Source of the DNA: G965200765 sp965200765
GTDB taxonomy: Bacteria > Pseudomonadota > Gammaproteobacteria > Arenicellales > JAJDZL01
NCBI GenBank assembly: GCA_965200765.1
Contig: OZ241380.1
Location: 1,488,001-1,552,000, forward strand
Reading direction: 5' to 3'
Length of the DNA stretch: 64,000 nucleotides
Under the pieces are notes generated by a model, which saw nothing but the letters and a program-made list of their open reading frames with translations, did not search any database and was not told where the DNA came from. Below, piece after piece: positions 53,079-62,538 of the stretch; position 1 is the stretch's first letter; the number at the start of each line of letters is the position of its first letter. Made by a program: the position numbers and the translations under genes.

Positions 53079-54023
53079 ATGAAACTTAGTTCAATAATAA
53101 GCCTTGCTTTATTTGTTCTGTCAATGGTCTGCGGTACAACTTACGCGCAAACCAAATTTACTGTTCTTCTGGACTGGTATGTAAATCCTGACCATGGTCC
53201 GTTGATAGTTGCACAGGCGCAAGGATATTTTGCTGACCAAGGTCTGGAAGTGGAACTGATTGCACCTGCAAATCCGAACGATCCGCCCAAACTTGTAGCG
53301 GCCAAACAGGCAGATATAGCGGTTTCTTATCAACCCCAGCTTCACTTGCAGGTGGACCAAGGACTTCCGCTTGTACGCGTAGGTACACTTGTGGCCACAC
53401 CTTTGAATTGCATTGTTGTTCTTGATGATTCTGACATTCGCTCCATCAAGGATCTGCGTGGACGCAAGGTTGGATACTCGGTTGCAGGATTTGAAGACGT
53501 TCTGCTAGCATCTATTTTGGAAGCGAACAACCTGACATTGTCTGACGTGGAATTAATCAATGTGAACTTTTCTTTGTCGCCGGCAGTAATGGCCGGTCAG
53601 GTTGATGCAGTAATTGGAGCATTTCGAAATTTTGAACTCAATCAGATGGACATCAGTGGTAAATCAGGACGCGCCTTTTATGTCGAAGAAGTAGGTATTC
53701 CTGCCTACGATGAATTGATCTATGTTGCTCATAATAGTCGTACTCAAGATCCACTCATTCGACAGTTTATTGACGCATTGGAGCAGGCTACACAATTTAT
53801 TGTGAATCATCCGGAAGAGGCATGGCAAAATTTTGTTGCCTATGACTCCACCTTGAATGATGAATTGAACCGACGCGCATGGCGGGATACATTGCCACGA
53901 TTTGCACTTCGTCCAGGTGCGATGGATACCAACCGATACCAACGATTTGCTGAATTTCTGCTCAATCGCAACCTGATTCAAAAAAATCCCGCAATTGAAA
54001 GCTATGCTGTTGAAATAAACTGA
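53079..54023 (+). CDS. thiY: ThiY-like pyrimidine-precursor binding protein (NMT1/THI5 family)
   Basis: The 314-aa protein has a signal peptide ending near TTYAQ, then LLDWYVNPDHGPLIVAQAQG, close to the family start of ThiY and yeast THI5-type HMP-binding proteins. Other blocks are ADIAVSYQPQLHLQVDQGLP and GVFE-type region here read as IGAFRNFEL. ATG 53079 follows GAAAGGAG. It should deliver HMP or formylaminopyrimidine to ThiXZ. It is the last gene of the riboswitch operon. Confidence 0.9.
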   Translation: MKLSSIISLALFVLSMVCGTTYAQTKFTVLLDWYVNPDHGPLIVAQAQGYFADQGLEVELIAPANPNDPPKLVAAKQADIAVSYQPQLHLQVDQGLPLVRVGTLVATPLNCIVVLDDSDIRSIKDLRGRKVGYSVAGFEDVLLASILEANNLTLSDVELINVNFSLSPAVMAGQVDAVIGAFRNFELNQMDISGKSGRAFYVEEVGIPAYDELIYVAHNSRTQDPLIRQFIDALEQATQFIVNHPEEAWQNFVAYDSTLNDELNRRAWRDTLPRFALRPGAMDTNRYQRFAEFLLNRNLIQKNPAIESYAVEIN

Positions 54024-54596
54024 GCAGTGATTCCATACTTGGAATTCGATTGCAGAGCAAGGTACATTCAGTCCGTTTGATTGCTCCCTTAATTCTGCTA
54101 ACACATACCATTCGTTTTGGCAAGACAAGCGAAGCAAGGATTGTATTTGACAGTTAAGGGGGAAGGAGGCGATTGGTTCCTTTGAACAAGGCCAACCAAT
54201 ATCAAAATTTCGGTTTTCCGGTCCGTCAAAATCAGCAAGTGACTACTTTTGCGGGCACAGTGGAGTGAGTTTTCCTGTCCGAGTGTTACTCTTGCCTATT
54301 CTCCACCGGACAATTGAGTTTTTGAAACGCTTCTTTAACAACTCCCAAGGAGCCTTGTCAAAGAAAAAGAACTAGCGGATTTTTCAGAGACCACAGATTA
54401 TTCAAATGACTGCGAAACAGCTCACTTTTGTCCTGCTTCGTGGTCCTTGATTGATTCCTCAATTTAACAAGAAATCAAGTGATCACAATAAAGATATTAT
54501 TGCGCTATATCAAACTTGGTATCTGCTTCCGAAAAACCCGCATTATTCAATGAAATCAATTCGTTAATGACTACGAGAAACGAATTTCAAGATGAA
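54024..54596. other. intergenic region after the thiamine operon
   Basis: No gene, tRNA or clear terminator is seen in these 573 nt; short frames have no support. The left part overlaps an antisense frame of thiY that I reject. Confidence 0.5.
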
Positions 54597-55325
54597 TTAC
54601 TTCTTGTCAACTTCTATAGAATGCTTGAAACTCAAAGTTTCTACAGAAACATTCACACGAACCTTGAATACATCACCAGCTTTGTATTTGCCTGATTTGA
54701 GGCCGGCCCGAATATTGCCTTCTGCCTCATTTGATGCTCGCTGTCCCACATCGCCAATTAAGCCTAAGATCTCGGAACTTAATCGCTGTCGGCGTTGAAC
54801 TTTTGCTTTTGCTACCGGTTTCTTTGGTGCCGCTGCCGCCTCCTTAATTTTCGGCGGGCGTCCCCGACGTTTAGGCACTTGAGGTTCCGGTGTTGCCATG
54901 GCTGGTCTTGTTGCTGCGCCTGTTGATGCTACAATCCAACCATTCTTGTTCCTTGACATTTGAATTCCATTTTCTGCAAGGAGAGGCTTGAGCAATGCAA
55001 ATCTTTCATCTTTATTTTTTGTTTCAGGCAGATTCGCCATTTTGCGCATCAATCTGCCATTAAAGGCATCCAGATGGTCTTCATCAATCAACATAGCATT
55101 TCCGAAATCCAGATCAGCATCCAAATCCATTGGGCGACAACACCCTGCCCCACTTTTCAAAAAGTATTGCGTCGCAGTGCACTTTCCGCCCTTGGAAATT
55201 ACAAAATCATTGCTTTTCCGGCCCCAGGCAACTTTTCCTGCCCGTCTGGGATTCTTCTTGGATGAACCCCGGGTTTGCACGATCCCCATTCCTACGAATC
55301 TTTTGGGAACACTCTTTTTTCTCAT
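54597..55325 (-). CDS. AT-hook protein with a C-terminal DUF6494-like domain
   Basis: The 242-aa basic protein has an N-terminal region with paired cysteines (KSGAGCCRPMDLDADLDFG), a central helical part, a Pro/Ala/Lys linker with the AT-hook core KRRGRPPK, and a C-terminal about 60 residues that align by eye with the separate DUF6494-type protein at 55877-56083 (EAEGNIRAGLKSGKYKAGDV and following against IEKAVRDGIESGQLTGSETL). It may bind AT-rich DNA; the function is unknown. ATG 55325. Confidence 0.65.
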   Translation of the reverse strand: MRKKSVPKRFVGMGIVQTRGSSKKNPRRAGKVAWGRKSNDFVISKGGKCTATQYFLKSGAGCCRPMDLDADLDFGNAMLIDEDHLDAFNGRLMRKMANLPETKNKDERFALLKPLLAENGIQMSRNKNGWIVASTGAATRPAMATPEPQVPKRRGRPPKIKEAAAAPKKPVAKAKVQRRQRLSSEILGLIGDVGQRASNEAEGNIRAGLKSGKYKAGDVFKVRVNVSVETLSFKHSIEVDKK

Positions 55326-55876
55326 TTATGACTCCATAAACTTTGGTGAAAATTAAACAAATGTATAATCAATCCAGATTGTTCTGACAAAACCACTCAT
55401 TTCAGATTGTATCTCTCAATCACAGTAAAAAGCATGTCAATCAGACAAAATTTCTGGAACAACCGTTATTTATAACAAAACAGAACAAAAAATGTAACAT
55501 TTTTTTGCTGAAATAGTGTAATTTGTGCCGATTTTTTGCTAAAATGTTGCATTTTGACAGAATTGCAACAAATTTTCCTGTTGAATCAACAGAATTTGTC
55601 AAATTTCGGAGTCAACAGAAAAGCGGATACATCAATGCGTTGTACCTGAATATCAAGGAACTTCACCGCTTGGAGTAGCCATTTCTCTGAATCGAAATCA
55701 TAATCTCGCCAACCTGCAAAGCTCCGAATGACACAAAAATTCGCGCAAAGCCATACATGATGTTGAAATTCTGCGTTGCTTCGCGGCAAACTCACGTCGA
55801 AGTGTGAACGGACTTGCCACATCAAAACAGTTTCCCGGGTGTACGGAGTACACCCTGAAACAAGCCAGAGTTTGGT
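55326..55876. other. AT-rich intergenic region
   Basis: Between the two related genes lie 551 nt. At 55501-55529 and 55532-55560 there are two imperfect direct copies beginning TTTTTTGCT at a period of 31 nt, in a very AT-rich stretch just upstream of the AT-hook gene. A 79-codon frame at 55586-55825 on the minus strand has no support and I do not annotate it. Confidence 0.45.
55830..55861 (-). terminator. hairpin downstream of the DUF6494-type gene
   Basis: An 8-bp stem GGGTGTAC/GTACACCC around GGA is extended by GTTTC/GAAAC. On the minus strand it is followed by TGTTTTG. It lies 16 nt after the stop of the 68-aa gene, so it is a likely terminator, though the T run is short. Confidence 0.6.
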
Positions 55877-56083
55877 TTACTTTAGTGCAATCGTACCTTC
55901 AATCATGTGATCTACACCCGCAGACTCCACTGTGAGATGGACTTTTGCCTGCAAGGTTTCAGATCCGGTCAATTGGCCGGACTCAATTCCGTCCCGAACA
56001 GCCTTTTCTATTGCTCGTTGCGACTGAATCCCTACTTTCTTCAAGAATTTTCGAATTTGGAAGTTAAAAACATCTTCATCCAT
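55877..56083 (-). CDS. DUF6494 family protein (68 aa)
   Basis: This small protein begins MDEDVFNFQIRKFLKKVGIQ and continues with SQRAIEKAVRDGIESGQL, which I recognise as the DUF6494 family of proteobacterial small proteins without known function. ATG 56083 is preceded by AGGGAGACAA. It lies in front of the AT-hook protein that carries a similar domain. Confidence 0.8.
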   Translation of the reverse strand: MDEDVFNFQIRKFLKKVGIQSQRAIEKAVRDGIESGQLTGSETLQAKVHLTVESAGVDHMIEGTIALK

Positions 56084-56223
56084 TGAATTGTCTCCCTGTG
56101 AGTTAATAAATTGTCCGTGATTTTAACTGATAAATTTCAAATTCAAAACAAAATCTTCGCGGTACACTACAATAACTCCATTTCATAGCCCAATTGTGAA
56201 CACCTGTTCTGCTGTTCAGTCCA

Positions 56224-57489
56224 ATGAAACAAACTGTTCCAAACCCCGCTGATTGTTTTGACCCGCGAATCGGACTTGTACCCGTTTCGCAGGCCAAGCA
56301 ACGAATACTGGACAGCATACAACCGGTTGCAGATACTGATAAAGTCGCATTGGTAGAGGGCCTGAATCGAATTTTGGCAAGATCTATAGTATGTCACCAT
56401 AATGTGCCACCTCATGCAAACTCGGCAATGGATGGATACGCAATCGCCGCGGCTTCGCTACCAATGGAAGGAACCCGAACCTATCGAGTTGCTGGAACCG
56501 CCTACGCAGGCAAACCATTCACTCAGCCCTGCAAACCGGATGAAGTCGTGCAAGTTATGACCGGCGCAGTGATGCCACAAAGTACAGATACAGTGGTAAT
56601 TCAGGAAGATGTAAAGATGTCGAATGGTTCGGTAACAATTTCTGCCGGACATAAAATCAACCAGAATGTTCGCCAAGCCGGTGAAGATATACCGGCCAAG
56701 TCCATTGCTGTTGAAACAGGAATCCGTATTGGGCCCGCTGAGCTCGGAGTCATTGCTTCAACCGGCAATAGTCACGTCGATGTTTATCGACAACCCGTCG
56801 CAACGGTTTTTTCTACTGGCGACGAGCTGGTGAATTCCGGGCAAGAATTGCCGCCCGGCGGCATCTATGACAGCAATCGTTTCACGTTGACAGGTTTGTT
56901 GCAAAATACCGGACTTCAGGTTTTGGACTATGGAATTATTCGGGACCGACCGGATGAGACAATCGCTTCCCTGGAGACAGCGTGTCAATCCTCGGATGTC
57001 GTGATCACTTCTGGCGGCGTATCAACCGGCGAGGCAGATTACGTGATTGAGGCATTGCAGGAACTGGGTGAAGTGCAACTCTGGAGAATTGCAATACGGC
57101 CCGGACGTCCGTTTGCTTACGGCAAAATCGGAAACGCTTTGTTTTTCGGACTGCCCGGTAATCCGGTTGCAGTCATCGTTACATACTATGCACTCGTATT
57201 GCCAAGCCTGAGAAAACTGATGGGGGAAATTGATTTAAGTCCATCTCTTTCGGTAAAGGCAAAAGCAACAACACGATTCAGAAAAAAACCGAATCGCGCC
57301 GAAGTTTATCGTGCAGTTCTCAACCATGATGAAAACGGTTTCCCTGTCGTCGCAAGCACTGGTGATCAAGGGTCGGGCTTACTGCGTAGTTTAAGTAAAG
57401 CCAACTGCTTTGTTTTGCTTGATGACGATGATGAAACTGCTCATCCAGGCGACATGGTGAATGTTCAGTTGTTCAACGGAATATTCTAA
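56224..57489 (+). CDS. moeA: molybdopterin molybdenumtransferase
   Basis: MoeA inserts molybdate into adenylated molybdopterin. The 421-aa protein has the N-terminal HNVPPHANSAMDGYAIAA, GAVMPQSTDTVVIQED, the catalytic domain with TGDELV, GGIYDSNRF and TSGGVSTGEADYV, then GLPGNPVAV and a C-terminal beta domain. ATG 56224. It is convergent with the oxidoreductase, with 20 nt between stops. No other moa/moe genes are in the window. Confidence 0.95.
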   Translation: MKQTVPNPADCFDPRIGLVPVSQAKQRILDSIQPVADTDKVALVEGLNRILARSIVCHHNVPPHANSAMDGYAIAAASLPMEGTRTYRVAGTAYAGKPFTQPCKPDEVVQVMTGAVMPQSTDTVVIQEDVKMSNGSVTISAGHKINQNVRQAGEDIPAKSIAVETGIRIGPAELGVIASTGNSHVDVYRQPVATVFSTGDELVNSGQELPPGGIYDSNRFTLTGLLQNTGLQVLDYGIIRDRPDETIASLETACQSSDVVITSGGVSTGEADYVIEALQELGEVQLWRIAIRPGRPFAYGKIGNALFFGLPGNPVAVIVTYYALVLPSLRKLMGEIDLSPSLSVKAKATTRFRKKPNRAEVYRAVLNHDENGFPVVASTGDQGSGLLRSLSKANCFVLLDDDDETAHPGDMVNVQLFNGIF

Positions 57490-57509
57490 ACTCGTTGTAG
57501 TTTCAAAAC

Positions 57510-58487
57510 CTACACGTTGAAAACAGTTGATCCATGCGTTTTACGAGCTTCCAAGTCGCTATGTGCCTGAACTGCATCAGCCAAAGCATACCTTTGGTTG
57601 ATCCGAATCGAAACAATACCGGATTCAACCAATTCGAACATCTCGTTCGACATATTCACCAAGCTCTCTCGTGTGGCAGTGTAATCCATCAACGTAGGAC
57701 GCGTTAAAAACAACGATCCTTTGGCTCGCAGGACTACCGGGTTCAAATTGGTGACCTCTCCCGACGACTGACCGAAACTGACCATCAGGCCCAACCGCCG
57801 CAAGCAATCCAGGGATTTGTCGAAGGTCGCCTGACCGACTGAATCGTAAACGCAATCAACACCTTCACCATTTGTAATTTCCTTGACACGCTCCACAAAA
57901 TCTTCTCTTGTATAGACTACCGGGTAGTCGCAACCGTGCTGCTTTGCAAGTTCAGCTTTTTCATCGGAACCTACCGTACCAATGACCGTCGCTCCAAGAT
58001 GCTTCGCCCATTGGCAAGCTATCAGCCCAACTCCGCCAGCGGCCGCATGAAACAGTATTTTTGAATTTGATCCAACCTTGTGGACTTGTCGAAGCAAATA
58101 CTGCGTGGTCAAACCTTTCAGCATCATCGCCGCGGCAGTTTCATCAGAAATTCCATCTGGAACTTTCACCAGTTTTTCAGCCGGCATTACTCGTACTTCC
58201 GAATAGGCCCCCAAGGGAGGTGCCGCATAAGCAACGCGATCCCCGACCGACAAATCGGATACACCAGGGCCGAGCTCTTCGACAACCCCTGCTCCTTCCA
58301 ACCCGTTTATAAACGGAAATTGTGGCGCGGGGTAAACACCTTTCCTGAAATAAACATCAATGAAATTCAGCCCAACTGCGGTGTGTCGAAGTAATACCTG
58401 ACCTTCACCCGGATTACCCGGGTCATGATCCTCCCATTGCATGACTTCCGGTGAACCCACTTTATAGATTTTCATTGCTTTTGGCAT
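57510..58487 (-). CDS. NADPH:quinone reductase (zeta-crystallin-like)
   Basis: The 325-aa zinc-independent medium-chain reductase is of the QOR type. It has VGLNFIDVYFRKGVYPAPQF at the N terminus, the cofactor loop HAAAGGVGLIACQWAKHLGA, GVDCVYDSVGQATFDKSLDC and the C-terminal HSDLEARKTHGSTVF. It reduces quinones by NADPH; the natural substrate is unclear. ATG 58487 has AGGAG upstream. Confidence 0.92.
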   Translation of the reverse strand: MPKAMKIYKVGSPEVMQWEDHDPGNPGEGQVLLRHTAVGLNFIDVYFRKGVYPAPQFPFINGLEGAGVVEELGPGVSDLSVGDRVAYAAPPLGAYSEVRVMPAEKLVKVPDGISDETAAAMMLKGLTTQYLLRQVHKVGSNSKILFHAAAGGVGLIACQWAKHLGATVIGTVGSDEKAELAKQHGCDYPVVYTREDFVERVKEITNGEGVDCVYDSVGQATFDKSLDCLRRLGLMVSFGQSSGEVTNLNPVVLRAKGSLFLTRPTLMDYTATRESLVNMSNEMFELVESGIVSIRINQRYALADAVQAHSDLEARKTHGSTVFNV

Positions 58488-58521
58488 AAACTTTCTCCTG
58501 CGTATTCGTTTCAGTTAGTTT

Positions 58522-59373
58522 TCAATGTATTGTTTGTCCGTGGCCACGGGATTCCCTGATTCGTTCGTATGCACTGCGAATCTCTCGCGTTTTCTCTGTG
58601 GCATTTTGGATCATTTCGTCAGGCAGTCCTTTCGAAACAAGCTTGTCTGGATGATACCGGCTCATCAGTCGCCGATAGGCCCGTTTCACCTCGTCGTCAC
58701 TCGCTGAACTGGAAATACCCAGTATCTTGTAATCATCGTTCAGTGAACCGGTCTGGTAGGATTGCCGGTGAGTTCCGGTCTGGTAGGATTGCCGGTGACT
58801 TCCGGTCTGGTAGGATTGCCGGTGACTTCCGGCCTGCGCTGCATCGAACAAATTTTGGCACTCTTCACGGGAAAAACCAATCCGGTCAGCAATATAGTAC
58901 AACGCTTCATTCTCTTTGGCATCCATTCTGCCATCTGCAAATGCACTTTGGAATTGAATTTCCATGAACATACGTTTGATATTTTGCTGACGGCCGCACT
59001 CTCTTCTGAACTGTTCCAGCACTTCATCCAATGGAAAGTCGTTTTCCTTGCCCTTTTGAAACAATCCAATTGCTGTTTGGCGCTGATCATCATCCAGCGA
59101 CATATTTCGCATTAAGAAATTGGCATACTCAATTTCGTTTTGGCTCACATGGCCATCAACTTTTGCAACATACCCCATCACTGCAAATGTTGTTGTGAAA
59201 AAAGCAATTTGCAGTCTTTCCTGCGGCTCGGCGAACCGCGCATCTCGCACGCCCTTGTCAAACTTGCTACCAACTACAACGCCAAGAATCGCACCAATGA
59301 TACCTAGCGGACCAAGTGCACTTCCTGCCATGAAACCAAGGGCACCTCCCAGGACTTTCCCCCACCAAGCCAC
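58522..59373 (-). CDS. djlA: DjlA-type membrane-anchored DnaJ co-chaperone
   Basis: The 283-aa protein has an N-terminal glycine-rich membrane segment (GGALGFMAGSALGPLGIIGA), a TerB-like helical domain (VAKVDGHVSQNEIEYANFLM) and a C-terminal J domain with the HPD motif in SRYHPDKLVS that stimulates DnaK. Between TerB and J lies a threefold 9-residue repeat (GSHRQSYQT) not typical of the family. Start is GTG 59373 with AGGAG upstream. Confidence 0.92.
   Translation of the reverse strand: MAWWGKVLGGALGFMAGSALGPLGIIGAILGVVVGSKFDKGVRDARFAEPQERLQIAFFTTTFAVMGYVAKVDGHVSQNEIEYANFLMRNMSLDDDQRQTAIGLFQKGKENDFPLDEVLEQFRRECGRQQNIKRMFMEIQFQSAFADGRMDAKENEALYYIADRIGFSREECQNLFDAAQAGSHRQSYQTGSHRQSYQTGTHRQSYQTGSLNDDYKILGISSSASDDEVKRAYRRLMSRYHPDKLVSKGLPDEMIQNATEKTREIRSAYERIRESRGHGQTIH
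58748..58828. repeat. three 27-bp tandem repeats within djlA
   Basis: Units 58748-58774, 58775-58801 and 58802-58828 are nearly identical; the first differs at one base near its end. The unit is a multiple of three and encodes nine residues, so copy-number change would keep the frame. Confidence 0.9.
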
Positions 59374-59488
59374 AGCTTACTCCTGTCAAAATACTAATTT
59401 GAAAATTTGGCTTGTCAATTATATAGCCAGTGTCAAGAATTGTTGTCGTACATCCTCGAAGCATCAGTTTGACATTGATGCTGTCGAA

Positions 59489-60367
59489 TTAAATCTGACG
59501 AAGCGTTCGTATCGCTTGACCTGCAATAGCCGACATTACTATGCCACCGCCAATCAGCGTAAGAAAGCCTGGCATTTCTTTGATCACCAGCCAAACCCAA
59601 AGGGGTCCAAGCACTATTTCCGTCATGGAAAGCAGTGTGATCTCAGCCGCTGACAGATGGCGAGACCCGTGAGAAAAAATTACCAAACCGACACCGACCT
59701 GAAACACCCCCATGCTTGCGCAGAGTAACCAATCTCGCATCGAAATACCAAAACTCTCACTGGTGAGCAAAATCATTGCGCCGGCCCAGAGAGAAGCAAA
59801 AAATCCGGCCCATAATACAAACGGCACCAAATCCGTCTGCCGGCCCTGTCGCAACTGAACGGCAAACAAAGCAAAACCGATGGCCGCGCACAATCCCATC
59901 GCGGTACCGAACAGAGTACCCAACTGCAGTCCTTCGACGACCATCACACCAACCCCGGCAGTGGTAAGTGCCACAAAAAACCAGGTGGACGGAAGTACCA
60001 CTTCTTTGAGAATAAGGCGGCCGATTATCGCCGCCAAGAATGGTGCCGTTGACAGCATGAACAAGGCATTGGCCACAGTGGTGTTTGTCAAGGCATAAAT
60101 CCAGGCAACAAAAGCCAATGAAAGCCAAAATCCTGCCTTGATGGCCAGCGTGCCGCCATCTTGTATCGATGCGACAAATTTTCCGCGGCGTGCTACCAGA
60201 ATGTAGCAACACAAAAATCCGACCAGTGTAGTGGATCGATAGAACAGAATTTGCCACTCTACTGCATGCTCAATCAAGCGAACCGCAAGTCCTGCAAAGC
60301 TCCAGAAAATTCCGGCCGTCAAAACGAGTGCAACGCCCTTCTTGCGGTTAACTTCAATCGGCTCCAA
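59489..60367 (-). CDS. EamA/DMT family transporter
   Basis: The 292-aa protein has ten hydrophobic segments in two EamA halves and no signal sequence, as in RhaT/YdcZ-like drug or metabolite exporters. Typical features are GIFWSFAGLAVRLIEHA and the second half starting GFFASLWAG. Start is TTG 60367 with GGAGGAG 4-5 nt upstream, which decides it. The substrate is unknown. Confidence 0.88.
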   Translation of the reverse strand: MEPIEVNRKKGVALVLTAGIFWSFAGLAVRLIEHAVEWQILFYRSTTLVGFLCCYILVARRGKFVASIQDGGTLAIKAGFWLSLAFVAWIYALTNTTVANALFMLSTAPFLAAIIGRLILKEVVLPSTWFFVALTTAGVGVMVVEGLQLGTLFGTAMGLCAAIGFALFAVQLRQGRQTDLVPFVLWAGFFASLWAGAMILLTSESFGISMRDWLLCASMGVFQVGVGLVIFSHGSRHLSAAEITLLSMTEIVLGPLWVWLVIKEMPGFLTLIGGGIVMSAIAGQAIRTLRQI

Positions 60368-60772
60368 CTCACTCCTCCGAAATCAGATTATTTTTGCTGT
60401 ATATCGCGACCAATGCTGATTGAAAAATCCATTGGACTACAACACAATTTTATTTCAGATTGGAATCATCACATGCAAAATCATTCAAAGAAACAACACC
60501 AGAATTGAGCTTCGATTTTCGTATAAAAACTTGGTGTAATGCGGCGATGGTTACCGTAAACGCGCGAAGACTTTCACCCAAATCCGGTAGGAAATCGAAC
60601 GGGACAGAATTGACCAGTCACCAACGATGTCTGGCCATGAATTTGGATAAATGAGCAACCGGTGTCTGAAATCGCCCTTGGATAGACTGTTATCGACCGA
60701 AAGGCAGGCCGGGCAGGCTTTTCAATGTACAAATTCGGAGGAAATGAATGATTGGAAAAATATTACAGAAGT
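60368..60772. other. intergenic region between argB and the DMT transporter
   Basis: No gene, RNA or clear regulatory site is recognised here; it must contain the promoter of the DMT gene. Confidence 0.5.
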
Positions 60773-61675
60773 TCAATCCTCTTCATCCATGTAAATCAAC
60801 GTGCCAATTCCAGCATCTGTAAAGATTTCAAGCAACAGAGAATTTTCGACTCGACCGTCAATAATATGAACCGTCTGGACTCCGCATTCCAATGCATGCA
60901 GAACACAGGCAATTTTCGGCAACATGCCACCGCGAATTACCCCGGAATCAATCAACGCCGGCACTGCGCTTGCAGGCATTTCCTTAAGCAACTCGCCGTT
61001 GCTGTCTTCCACACCATGAGTATTGGTCAGGATGACGAACTTCTCGGCCTTGATTGCTTCTGCAATATGTCCCGCCACAGTGTCACCGTTGACATTGTAG
61101 GCGTGCCCATCATCGCTGATGCCAACCGGAGCAATCACGGGGATCCAGCCGTCATTTCTGGCATCCATTCTTAACAGATAGGTATCAATATGCTTCACTG
61201 AGCCGACATAGCCAATGTCAACAGGTTTTTCCGAATTTATACTCATTAGCGGCGATTCCCTTTTCTTCGCCGTTATCAACTGTCCATTCTTGCGTCCCCC
61301 CAAACCAAACGCGTTTCCACCATTTGACCGTATTAAATCTACAATTTCCTGATTGACTTCATGAACAAGTACGCGCTCGACAACTTTCATCGTCGCTTCA
61401 TCGGTTACACGCAAGCCATCAATCCAGTGTGGCTGGACTCCTTCGGCCTGCAAAGCTGTGTTGATCTGCGCACCACCGCCATGAACAATAATCGGATGAA
61501 TTCCAATATTTTTCAGCAACACTACATTCTGTGCAAACTCATTTTTCAATGTCGTGTCAATCATGGCATTGCCACCATATTTCACAACCACTCGCTTGCC
61601 TTGAAACCTCTGAACGTAAGGCAGCATTTCATTCAGAAACCGTACAGAAGCTTTTACTTGTTCATCAATAATCAT
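60773..61675 (-). CDS. argB: acetylglutamate kinase
   Basis: ArgB phosphorylates N-acetylglutamate in arginine synthesis. The 300-aa protein has VVKYGGNAMID, NIGIHPIIVHGGGAQIN, GLRVTDEATM and NVNGDTVAGHIAEAI-type binding blocks. An N-terminal helix (QVKASVRFLNEMLPYVQRFQ) is of the kind seen in arginine-inhibited hexameric enzymes, so feedback by arginine is likely. ATG 61675. Confidence 0.96.
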   Translation of the reverse strand: MIIDEQVKASVRFLNEMLPYVQRFQGKRVVVKYGGNAMIDTTLKNEFAQNVVLLKNIGIHPIIVHGGGAQINTALQAEGVQPHWIDGLRVTDEATMKVVERVLVHEVNQEIVDLIRSNGGNAFGLGGRKNGQLITAKKRESPLMSINSEKPVDIGYVGSVKHIDTYLLRMDARNDGWIPVIAPVGISDDGHAYNVNGDTVAGHIAEAIKAEKFVILTNTHGVEDSNGELLKEMPASAVPALIDSGVIRGGMLPKIACVLHALECGVQTVHIIDGRVENSLLLEIFTDAGIGTLIYMDEED

Positions 61676-61791
61676 AGTTGCTCGCTACTCTTCAATTTTG
61701 TTGGTTAGATCAAAAAGGATTAGCCTGTTGCGACTAAATTCGCACAGAGCATAAAGGTTAGATTTTAAACCCAAATGACCCGCCAAGGTTC

Positions 61792-61821
61792 AAAAAAATG
61801 GCCGCTATCACTAGCGGCCAT
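61792..61821 (-). terminator. rho-independent terminator of hsp20
   Basis: A perfect 10-bp stem ATGGCCGCTA/TAGCGGCCAT with a 4-nt loop is followed on the minus strand by seven T. It lies about 27 nt after the hsp20 stop. Confidence 0.9.
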
Positions 61822-61847
61822 TTCATTGGACAATTGACTGTGCTTGA

Positions 61848-62303
61848 CTAATGCACAGAAACTTCGATTTTTCGCGGAGTTGCTGCTTCCTTCTTCGGCA
61901 ATACCAGATTCAAAAGACCATCTTCATAGGCCGCATGAATCTTGGCATCATCAACTACATCGGTCAATTGAAGAGAGCGAGCAAATCGACCCACCCGACG
62001 TTCCTGCCGAACCACTCGGCCATCAGTCTTTTCTGTGCTTTCCTTGCGAGATTCGGCTTTGATTGTCAATACCCCGTCTCGAATGGATACGTCCAGATCT
62101 TCCTTGGCAATCCCGGGCAAATCCGCAACAATCTGATAATCGGTTTCAGTTTCCTTGATGTCAATCGCCGGAATCAGTGCACTTGCGTCAGAGATACCAC
62201 TTCTGGTACCGACCCGACGAAAGTTGTTGAGCAATCCATCAAATTCCTGAAAAGGATCCCAAATCGAAGGAGCAGTCTCCCGCGTCTTGATTACTGTGTT
62301 CAT
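61848..62303 (-). CDS. Hsp20 small heat shock protein
   Basis: The 151-aa alpha-crystallin-type chaperone holds unfolded proteins. It begins MNTVIKTRETAPSIWDPFQE, and the crystallin domain shows DIKETETDYQIVADLPGIAK and VDDAKIHAAYEDGLLNLVLP, ending with the IEV-type tail. ATG 62303 is preceded by GTGGGGAATAATTA. A sigma32-like promoter lies upstream and a terminator downstream, so it is a single-gene heat shock unit. Confidence 0.94.
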   Translation of the reverse strand: MNTVIKTRETAPSIWDPFQEFDGLLNNFRRVGTRSGISDASALIPAIDIKETETDYQIVADLPGIAKEDLDVSIRDGVLTIKAESRKESTEKTDGRVVRQERRVGRFARSLQLTDVVDDAKIHAAYEDGLLNLVLPKKEAATPRKIEVSVH

Positions 62304-62376
62304 TAATTATTCCCCACTGTAAAGTGTTGTATTGTTCCCAAAATTCTGGTCATGCAATCACGACCTTTACAGATAC

Positions 62377-62404
62377 ATATAAGGCACAATAATATTTTTT
62401 CAAG
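62377..62404 (-). promoter_or_regulatory. sigma32-like heat shock promoter of hsp20
   Basis: On the minus strand CTTGAAA (62398-62404), a 13-nt spacer and CCTTATAT (62377-62384) resemble the RpoH consensus CTTGAAA-N13-15-CCCCATnT; the -10 is imperfect. Confidence 0.55.
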
Positions 62405-62538
62405 CCCGCTCACTCAGAATACGAATTCCGATGAACGATACCCATTGAATACACCATGAAACGAAGCAATGCCTGGCAAGAAACCACTGCGGGAATATGA
62501 TTCTTGCAACAGCAAAAATCATTTGCAGTAGCCGGGGA

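Noticed and set aside
55586..55825. 79-codon minus-strand frame between the two DUF6494-type genes
   Set aside because: No ribosome binding site, no recognised similarity, and the start lies just beyond a terminator-like hairpin.
58748..58828. Repeat array as a possible CRISPR
   Set aside because: The units are directly adjacent without spacers and code for a nonapeptide repeat in djlA.
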